A stretch of 64,000 bases of DNA from Bryoerythrophyllum caledonicum (taxonomy: Eukaryota > Streptophyta > Bryopsida > Pottiales > Pottiaceae): assembly GCA_963971425.1 (NCBI GenBank), contig OZ020520.1, forward strand, positions 6,738,553 through 6,802,552, in the 5' to 3' direction. Position numbers and translations under genes: made by a program. Positions 56,503 to 64,000 of the stretch are shown piece by piece. The number at the start of each line of letters is the position of its first letter. Position 1 is the stretch's first letter. A model generated the notes under the pieces. The model was given only the letters and a program-made list of their open reading frames with translations. It was not told the origin of the DNA and did no database searches.

Positions 56503-57697
56503 CGATGTGGTGCTCCAAGGATGATGAAGAGAGCCAGGAGGAGCCTGCCGCAAAGAAGAAGCGGGCAAACAAAGGAAGTAGTCCTGCTAAGAAGAAGAAG
56601 GCTAGAGGCGGGGGGAAATGTCCACCGGTAAGGATTTGTGATGATTTGCGTAGAAAGGTCATCGTTTTGAACGTTGTGGGGCTTCTATGTGATATCAGGC
56701 CACTACACGATAGGCAAGAGTGGGGTGCAGATCTACTGGTCCACTACGATCAAGACCACAAGGTCAAAATCAAGAAAAGGGCTGATTGTGGCCCTTTCTT
56801 GTCCATGTTACGTAGTCGATTTGACGTGGGGATATGGTCGCCTATTGAGCATAGTCTGCTCGAGATTGTAGCTAAGTTCTTGGTAAACTCCACATCGGTG
56901 AAGTGGAGTTTTTTGTGGGGAAAGGAAATTGGCGGTAGTAAGAGAAATCTACATGATTTCTTTAGCGCAGTCCCTATGTCATCAGCTATTAAAGCTCGTT
57001 GCCTTCAATTCGATTGCGATGCAACCACAACGAATGAGTCTCCTCCCTCAAATGTCCTCACTTGTCCACGATGGGACCCACTAGAGCCTAACGACGACTA
57101 CTTGAGCCGCCTAATAGAGCCATTTCAGGCCTTAGCCCGTAACCCATCGGACATGGAATATTGCGTGGAATATTTGGGCAAGAACATCCGCCTAGCTGCA
57201 ATAACACTTATCCCGGTAGGTCCATGACTGCTTCATATGCCATATAATGAAACCATGCAAGCTCTCTCTCCCTTTCTTCTCCATCCTATTGTTAGGTATT
57301 TGTTTTAGAAATTGTTAGTTGTATTTTCTAGTCATTAATATGGTGGACCTTTCAACTCTTGACACAGGAACGTGAAGCCGTGCAGCTGATAGGGGAGGTG
57401 GCATTTGCAACGTTGGCACCGCAATCGAAGGTGGCCGTCATGGATTTTGACGATAATAACGAGCCCACTGACAAAGTTGTGGCTCATGGCTCGATTGTGA
57501 GCCTTGCAGGAGGCACGATGCACGGCCGGATGATTGAGGAAGACAATGCGTCGGTAATGATTTCATCGATTGTCCTAGGTTCGAAAACGCTCTATTTGTT
57601 CGAGCCTAACAATGACGATGATCCACCAATGCAACGCTTGGGGGATGCACTCAACTCCATTACAAAATGGCCCGTAGCTGCATTGAAGGCAGCGTGA
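56503..57697 (+). CDS. CACTA companion protein, 3' exons with unknown domain
   Basis: Exon 56503-57215 and exon 57368-57697 (acceptor GACACAG) join in phase 0. After a basic stretch (KKKRANKGSSPAKKKKARGG, nuclear-localisation-like) comes a globular region: NVVGLLCDIRPLHDRQEWGA, LSMLRSRFDVGIWSPIEHSL, LGKNIRLAAITLIP, then AVQLIGEVAFATLAPQSKVA and SSIVLGSKTLYLFEPNNDDD. No family recognised. It may be the C-terminus of the companion gene or an extra cargo gene. No internal stop, which is notable in this window. Confidence 0.55.
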
Positions 57698-58733
57698 GCT
57701 ATAGAACGTAAGACCTCTCCAAGAACTAAATACAACCTATTGAGGCTTTTTTTGCACAAAGTTCTTGTTGATGGACCCCATTACGTTTCCCTACATTGCG
57801 CCATCATTGCCTGTGATGAAGAAGAATACAGGAGTGTAGTTAACAACTGTCTCTAATGCAACTATAACAGCACGCCATCATTTGTGATGCCAGAATCTCT
57901 GAATTCTCGCTCTTAGATTCTCAGTATATGACTCCACAAAGTCATACAGCTAAATTGATGTGATTGGAACCAGTTATCCATCTCTTGCACTTAAATATGA
58001 CTAGTGATCTGGAAAACATGACTAAAAGTAGTCACAACACTAGGAATAACGGACCGTCATATCGGCCCATATACGACTCCACGTAGTCATATTCCACGTA
58101 AGCAAAAATATCACTAGCAGTCGCATTTTACGTGGCTGATTTTATGACTGAAAGTATGACTTCACAGAGTTGTATTCCACGTCAGCACAAAATATGACTA
58201 GCAAACACATTTCACGTGCTGAACATTATGATTGAAAATATGACTCCACAGAGTCGTATTCCACGTCAGGACAAAATATGACTAGCAAACACATTTCACG
58301 TGCTCAACATTATGAGCGAAAATATGACTTCACAGAGTCATATTCCACGTCAGCCCAAAATATGACTGGCTGTCATATTCCACGTGGCGGTGCCACGTCA
58401 GCAAAATACGACTCCACGGAGTCATAATCCACGTCAGCAAAAAATATGACTAGCCAGAGTCACATGCCACGTCGGATTTTGGCCTCAGCTGCCCGGGCAG
58501 GTCAAGAAAAGTCTTGGTCAATGGGACCGGTCAAATTGGGGGCGGAAATGCTGACGTGGCACGTACATTCGGGCTGAGTATACGTTTCAAGGCGTATTTA
58601 TTCAAATGACTGGCTGTCCGAAGCGACTCGTCGGTAACTACTAGACCCTGTCACCGCGCGCGTCATATTCTGAAAAACCACTGTAGTCATATTCCTGTGA
58701 ATTTATGACTCTGCGCAGTCATAAACGCCTGCA
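57698..58733. repeat. CACTA right subterminal repeats
   Basis: From about 57920 a dense set of AATATGACT and AGTCATATTCCACGTCAGCA units in both orientations, spaced 20-60 bases apart. It is richer than the left side. Typical CACTA subterminal structure. Confidence 0.85.
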
Positions 58734-58758
58734 ATAAAGGTAGCAATCTGTCGTAGTG
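58734..58758 (-). repeat. CACTA right terminal inverted repeat
   Basis: 25 bp, exact reverse complement of 45775-45799. Confidence 0.97.
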
Positions 58759-58761
58759 TGG

Positions 58762-60509
58762 TGGGTACGGTTGCAATTCTCCGGAAAAAAGACTCACTGT
58801 TTGCTATGGTTATTCCGTCTAAGTATTGGTATCAGGCTTTTTACCTATCTTGGGGGAGAACCCCGGTATTGACCGGAACCCAATTTAGCACGGTTTCTAC
58901 CGTGAACTAGAGATTACCAGGAACACCTCCGCAGTTCATCTCCTCCCCTCCTGGCTACTTTCGGACCCTAGAGACTACCAAGAACACCTCTGCAATAGCT
59001 CTTCTCCAGCTCTCCCAGGCGATCTCCTGATACCGACTTAGATAGCTTCCCCCTCCGGCAAGACAACTGAATTACACTCTTCCGGAAGAATCACTCATAC
59101 AACCATACCCTCTAGAATGGATCCGTCACTCACAGGTTCTACACGTCACACCAAGACACAATATAGCAAGTCTAGTGAAAGAGGTCACGTATATTTCCAA
59201 GTGAGAAGAACAAGAACAAAAGGTTTTGCCTATAACCCTACTACTAAGTATTAACTAAGTTTTGTCTAAACATAGCTTTCCTCCTAGCCGCCTCCGGAAA
59301 GTCCGCTAGATCTTATCTAAAAGATCTGAGAAATCCGGAACAGTTCCAGATCGGATCTCAGATCCAGAAATCACGGAAGAGTTCCGTCTTCGGAATTCCT
59401 ACTCTAACTACAAAACTCGCTGTTGATTCTGGCAGTAGCCGGGTGTACTTGTGGCGCCATCATTGGTCCTTGCAGATCCGGACTTTAACCCTGAGAAAAG
59501 GAGAAAAAGAAATGCAAAGCCTAACTAATCCTAAGTCGGGGCAACTGGGCCCCGATTTCTCCCACTCCAGCGGGAGGGGGAGATCTCCACCGGAACGCGC
59601 GCCTTGCCCTTTGCCTTCGTCGACGTTGCCGGCGAAAGGTTGGTCTTCCGGGTCGACGGTCCGGCCGTCGGAGGAACAACAACCACCGGAGTCCTGGCGT
59701 CTGGCGGTGGAGGAGGCTGTTGCGGTGATTCTTCCGGAACCGGAGGTGCTGGCGTTTCCACAGCGGAAGCTGACCCGGTCTCCTGGACCAAGTCCCTGTA
59801 GCTTCCGGACAGACTCCTTGATCCGGGCGCGAATCTCCGGGACACAGACCTGGGGGGAACCGCAAGGTTGCCTTCCGCCGGAGGATCTGGCAGGCGCATG
59901 TTTGGCGGCAACAAAATATCCGGAAGGGTCTTCAGGATCTCACTCGTACTCGGATTGGGGAGTACGATACCCTCCGTCGGAGTCGTAGGCGACGGTCCGA
60001 CGGAGTGTCAAGAGACTCCGGGTTTGGTGAGGTGCCCGGAGCTGGAGTGGTCTTGGCCGGTGCTTCCGGAGGAGCTGCGGTTCGCGTTGGGGTCGGGGTG
60101 CCTTCCGGTCCACGTGCGGCTGGGTCTTCCGGAAACTCCACGACGATGTTGTCAACTAGTAGCTTCATCTGCTCCTAGGTCCGTCCCATCTTATCCGCTT
60201 GATTGAGAAGGAACCGGATGATGTTGGCCCGGGTGACCTTCTCCTTCTTCTCCACTAGTTCGGTGAAGAGCCGGTTCCGGTTGACCACGTCAACCAGAAT
60301 ATCTAGGGCTGCCCGGACCTCAAGCAAGGCTGCTGCACACGCGTTGGCCTTCTCCTCGGTCAGTTTCTGGGCCGTCACCGCCAGAGCTGCCTCCGCAAGG
60401 TATTGCTTCATCTTCCGCTCCATATCATTACTAGCCTTGTATAGAGAAGCGATCTGGGTGTGCAGCGCTTTTGTGCCCATGTCCCGGCTCTGGAGTTCCT
60501 CCACTTTGG
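58762..60509 (-). mobile_element. Family A 5' LTR, upstream part
   Basis: Continues the LTR after the CACTA element; matches the reverse complement of 24000-24800 in the solo LTR (AGGAACACCTCCGCAGTTCA-like block, TCCGGA motifs). It contains the embedded coiled-coil ORF and is cut at 60509 by the second family B LTR. Confidence 0.7.
59521..60509 (-). pseudogene. LTR-embedded coiled-coil protein gene (family A)
   Basis: Minus strand. VEELQSRDMGTKALHTQIAS, then MERKMKQYLAEAALAVTAQ and KVTRANIIRFLLNQADKM, a TAG near 60175, EQMKLLVDNIVVEFPED, and a Pro/Thr-rich tail ending SRWSGRNRGPVAPT. It aligns with the coil and tail of 5822-6733. The N-terminus was removed to the far side of the family B insertion at 60510. 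It lies upstream of the LTR promoter region in the same orientation as the retrotransposon. Function unknown. Confidence 0.6.
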
Positions 60510-60727
60510 TGTCGTAGTACCCGTTGGCAAGTATTCACATCTTAACACAAAGATACCCTTAAGGTAATCGTTCCCACAGAGAGTCACCGAGAACTACAAC
60601 GACTAACAACAAACCATGATCTGTACAATATCAACTATACAATATATACATCAAAAGAAAGGAGAGAAAGGTTTAGATCACAAGGGGGAGCGTTAATTAC
60701 ACCAACCGCCCCACCCAAGTTCTTTAC

Positions 60728-61070
60728 ATGGCCCGGATCTTACATGGCCCGGATCCTACATGGCCCGGATTCCACATGGCCCGGATCGTACATGGCCCAG
60801 ATTCCACATGGCGCGGATCCTACATGACCCGGATCGTACATGGCCCGGATCCTACATGGCCCAGATCGTACATGGCCCGGATCCTACATGGCCTGGATCC
60901 CACATGGCCCGGATCATACATGGCCCGGATCCTACATGGCCCGGATCGTACATGACCCGGATCCTACATGGCCCGGATCCTACATGGCCCGGATCGTACA
61001 TGACCCGAATCCTACATGGCCCGGATCCCACATGGCCCGGATTCTACATGGCCCGGATTCCACATGGACT
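60728..61070. repeat. 16-bp tandem array with GGCCCGGATC core (long copy)
   Basis: About 21 units of ACATGGCCCGGATCNTAC type, against about six in copy 1. All long frames here are repeat artefacts. Confidence 0.92.
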
Positions 61071-62095
61071 TTACAACTTTATACATTATAGACATCCGGG
61101 ATACTTGTGTATCCGGAGAGTGTTTTATCACCATGAACGACGGTTCACGGACTCAAACAAGTTCAAGTAAGCGTCACTTCTTCCTCACAGTCTCTCCAAT
61201 CACTCCTACTCACTAACTTGGGATGGTTGTGGTTTTACTAGGTTCCCCCCCGTAAGAGGGGATAAGGCTTGGGCCTTAAGGACTAACACTACTCTGGTGG
61301 CAAGTATGCGGTTTACCTACCATTCGAGTTGTGAGACCTTCTTTTACCTCAGAATCTGCTAAAGGAATAGTATGTCGTGGGATCGTCTAGCTATTAGCCC
61401 CGGGTACCCGATTCCCACTCCTTTTCTTCAGGGAACAAAGTCCTCCTCTTATTACTCCGATGGTCACCTCGCAAAGGGGTTAGTTGGATCTCCTTTCTTC
61501 TCTCAAGCTAATCCAAGCTGTTAGAGTCGGTCTGGGCTTACTGCCCTTGGGTCAAGCCAGTCTACTCCGTCTTCAACACGAAGGGTTGATGGTGTGTAAT
61601 GCTCCTATGGATCAACCTATCTAACCAAAGGTTGATGCATCCGGGATCCACAGTACATCTTCACAATCGATGACATACTGCCGCCGACCGGTCACACAAG
61701 ACATATCAAGACTCCTTCGCACCTGTCACTCTCCCCTTGTCCTCCCCTAACCACTTATAATCTCACCTATTATTCCCCTCCACCCGGACTAACTCTACTT
61801 GAGGGAACAAGGAAACAATCACAAGAGGTCAGAGTTAGAGTCACGCCCAACTAACCATCTAACCATCTCACCTGTTATTCCCATCCACCCGGACTAACTC
61901 TACTTGATGGAACAAGGAAACAATGACTCAACGGTTACTATGGACTTGAGGAGTGGACTACTTGAGATGGTACTCACACTCATATAGAATTCGAGCTCTC
62001 CAACCGTCGAAGGTTTTCTAAGAGCGTAGGTTTAGAATTGAACTGAAAGCAAGTACACACATCAAGCAGTGAAGAGAGAGGCCACGAGACTCCTC

Positions 62096-62102
62096 TCTTA
62101 TA
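62096..62102 (-). promoter_or_regulatory. TATA box of family B LTR copy 2
   Basis: TATAAGA on the minus strand, same context as 5371-5377. Confidence 0.5.
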
Positions 62103-62329
62103 CTACGAAGGATTCACACAAGAGTCCAAACTCAAACGATACCTTCTAACTAAAAACGGTGACAATAACTACTCTTGGCGGCGGTGTTGCCACTACACAC
62201 GACATGCACCGTCAGAGGTCACTTATTACACGAAACCCAAGACAAACCAAGTCAAAATCAAAGTCAACGGGGGGCCAAATCCCGAACTGAACAATGACCT
62301 ACAAACCAAGATCCTGACCTGATGCTCTC

Positions 62330-63300
62330 CTTTAAGCTGGCCCGGATGCCACCACGAGCTGGAGTGCACAAGCTGGCCCGGATGATCACGAACCGGAGTG
62401 CACAAACTGGCCCGGATGCTACCACGAGCTGGAGTGCACAAACTGGCCCGGAGCTACCTTGTTTGGACCGCTAGCTCCCTCCTTGTCTCGCTGTGGTGTT
62501 CCTCTCGGTCTGGCCCGGCCGTGCTCACGAATTGGTTCAACCGGTTGAGAGCTTCGTACCTTGGCCGTGTAGTGGACATAAGCGGAGGTGCTCTTTGCAC
62601 AAGCTCTTCCCGTGGTGCTCCTCACGTCTCCTTGAAGTTGTGCCAACCTCATCTTGTGATGATCCTCCTCGTGCTCTTTGCGTCCGATGGCTGCTCCTTT
62701 GCCCTGCTCTGGCTTCGTCCTGCTCATTGTGTATGCTGGCTTGGAGCTCCTTCTTCGTGTATGCTGGCCTTGGAGCCTCTCATGTATGCTGGCCTCGGAG
62801 CTCTGTCTCCCTCTCGACTGTGCTCCTCGCCTTTACGACTGTGCTTCTTGCTGGCTCGGCTCTCTCTCTCACAGGAACCTGGTGCTCACCCTCTTGCTGG
62901 ATCTCACTTGCTAGCTGGCCCGGAGCCTCGTGCTCACCCACTCGCTTGAAAGCAGGCCCGGAGCCTCCCTCGCTGGTGTGCTGGCCCGGAGCCTCCTTCG
63001 GTGGTGTGCTCACCCTATTATTGATGATCGTCCTCGTTTTGCTGGTGTGCTGGTCCGGAGCCTCGTGTTCGTCTTTGCTTGAAAGCTAGCCCGGAGCTTC
63101 CCTCGCTGGTGTGCTGGCCCGGAGCCTCGTGTTCGTCTTTGCTTGAAAGCTAGCCCGGAGCTTCCCTCGCTGGTGTGCTGGCCCGGAGCCTCGTGCTCGT
63201 GCTCGCTTGAAAGCTCGCCCGGAGCTTCCCTCGCTGGTGTGCTGACCCGGAGCCTCCTGCTCGTCTTCGCTTGAAAGCTGGCCCGGAGCCTCCCTCCCTG
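62330..63300. repeat. GCTGGCCCGGAGCC array in family B copy 2
   Basis: Expanded, irregular array with units such as GCTTGAAAGCTAGCCCGGAG and TCGCTGGTGTGCTGGCCCGG (roughly 50-60 base higher-order period at 63060-63290). Homologous to 7690-8175. Confidence 0.88.
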
Positions 63301-64000
63301 GTGTGCTGACCCTGCTGTTGATGATCGTCCTCTGGCCCTACTCCCTTGCTGGTCCTGCTATCGGTGATCATCCTCGTCGAGGTCGTCTTTATTCCTAGTG
63401 GCCCGCGTCTTTGAAACCTTCCTAGTCCTATCCAGTCCCGCTTCTCCCCACCTTCCGGGCCAGATTTGGATGGTGTCCATCTTCCGGGCCAGATTCGGTC
63501 TCCTTCCTTCTTCCGGGCCAGATTCGGGTTCGTATGGGTTGGCTCGGATGATAGCATTCCTTGCCTCTTGGTCTTCATGTGGTGTAGAGTGGTTTTTCAC
63601 CACTCTAATAAAACACCCAAGTGTACCCACACCTCATAGGATTCGTTACGGGGATGATCATACGCCTAGTTTTAAGTAATTGGAGATTAATTGTGTCGTT
63701 AAAGCTATCTTTTTGGTTAATTCTTAAGGTTATCTATCTATTTTTTAGGAAATTAGGGCTGTTAGCATCACTCTTAAGGGATCCACAAACAAAGTCTAAA
63801 CCCCAAGGATCTCTCGTGCCTTAAGACGGAACATTAGTCCTTTTAAGATTGTGCTTATGCCACTAATCCTTAAACACTTGCCACACTGGGCTAATGGAAG
63901 TTTCCATTAAGTCTCATTGCATTGGTTCTTTAATTACAATCCTTAAGAATTCAAATTCTTACCTCATGCAAAAACGCTCCACTTTTCACGTCCGTCCACT

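Larger units (their letters stand above)
45775..58758. mobile_element. Complete CACTA (En/Spm) element, 12,984 bp
   Basis: Perfect 25-bp inverted termini at 45775-45799 and 58734-58758, starting CACTACGACAGATTGCTACC. TGG is duplicated outside. Subterminal regions are full of AATATGACT/AGTCATATT motifs. Inside are a minus-strand transposase gene (46544-51565) and a plus-strand companion gene (52724-57697), divergently transcribed from a roughly 1.1-kb intergenic region. It is inserted in the family A LTR and is the best-preserved element here. Confidence 0.95.
45772..58761. repeat. 3-bp target duplication TGG around the CACTA element
   Basis: TGG at 45772-45774 and 58759-58761. A 3-bp duplication is diagnostic for CACTA insertion. 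Confidence 0.9.
60510..64000 (-). mobile_element. Family B LTR copy 2, right end beyond window
   Basis: Starts TGTCGTAGTACCCG, the same terminus as 4025; the preceding bases are TTTGG (60505-60509). It tracks 4025-5600 through 62310 (shared AAGGTAATCGTTCCCACAGA block and TATA box at 62096-62102), lacks the ORF found at 5822-7603, and continues with the GGCCCGGAGCC array and a stretch matching 8240-8420. The last part (63600-64000) does not clearly match copy 1. Whether it is solo or part of a full element cannot be seen. Confidence 0.75.

Noticed and set aside
45231..59462. Treating 59462 as the outer end of the family A LTR
   Set aside because: The solo LTR with matching ATTGT duplications extends further upstream, through the coiled-coil ORF tail, so the LTR is longer than the block ending at 59462.
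60728..61170. Open frames reading MARILHGPD-type peptides
   Set aside because: They are translations of a 16-bp repeat (three units give 16 residues) and occur in several frames at once.
62398..63089. Two overlapping Leu/Cys/Ser-rich frames resembling membrane proteins
   Set aside because: They span the GGCCCGGAGCC array of the second family B LTR; composition explains them.
1..64000. tRNA or rRNA genes
   Set aside because: No cloverleaf with conserved TTCGA/GGTTC arms or rRNA blocks recognised; the only tRNA-related sequence is the primer binding site at 45211-45223.

Overview
This window is nuclear DNA from a land plant and is almost entirely nested transposable elements. The plant call rests on the CACTA transposase set (transposase-associated domain, Tnp2, DUF4218, DUF4216), plant-type Ty3/Gypsy polyproteins, a tRNA-Asp-type primer binding site and GT-AG introns. 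The species cannot be named. There are no bacterial operons, rRNA, tRNA or CRISPR. Two 200-base N gaps (11257-11456, 36457-36656) show it is an assembly scaffold.

Layout. 1-11256: a decayed hAT element (H1) with a DUF659/hAT transposase (+) and a coiled-coil RING-H2 gene (-). The RING gene is split by a 4.6-kb solo LTR (family B, 4025-8637, TSD AATTT). 11457-16455: AT-rich DNA with a piggyBac-like MITE remnant, a decayed LRR fragment, a NIF/FCP1-like phosphatase fragment and the 3' three exons of an ordinary intron-containing gene. 16855-22195: a decayed Gypsy element (D) whose pol is split by two short elements with TTAA target duplications and CCCCTAAAA termini (piggyBac-like). 22196-26609: a retroelement C remnant holding a family A solo LTR (23326-25248, TSD ATTGT). 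26610 to at least 60509: a Gypsy element of family A on the minus strand, with a truncated 3' LTR, partial pol and gag, a PBS and a long 5' LTR. Three things sit inside it. The first is H2 (about 30682-44845), a second hAT-type element carrying an atypical protein kinase gene, a RING gene and a hAT transposase between GC-rich repeat arrays; it is itself interrupted by a 4.57-kb insertion (40056-44628, TSD CACGC) full of minisatellite. The second is a structurally complete CACTA element (45775-58758, TSD TGG). The third is a second family B LTR copy (60510 to past the window end).

How the genes fit together. H1 and H2 both pair a hAT transposase with the same RING-H2 gene family. H2 adds a kinase, which suggests a multi-gene hAT lineage with signalling or ubiquitin cargo. 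The CACTA minus-strand gene has a SET-domain exon spliced in phase behind the transposase-associated domain, and a second gene on the plus strand resembles the Ptta/En/Spm companion protein. The LTRs of families A and B are unusually long and carry a sense open reading frame for a coiled-coil protein upstream of their TATA boxes, that is, in U3.

Nearly every coding region has premature stops or frameshifts, and many of the stops fit C-to-T or G-to-A change (Gln, Arg or Trp codons to stop). The CACTA element is the least decayed and the youngest datable layer of its stack.
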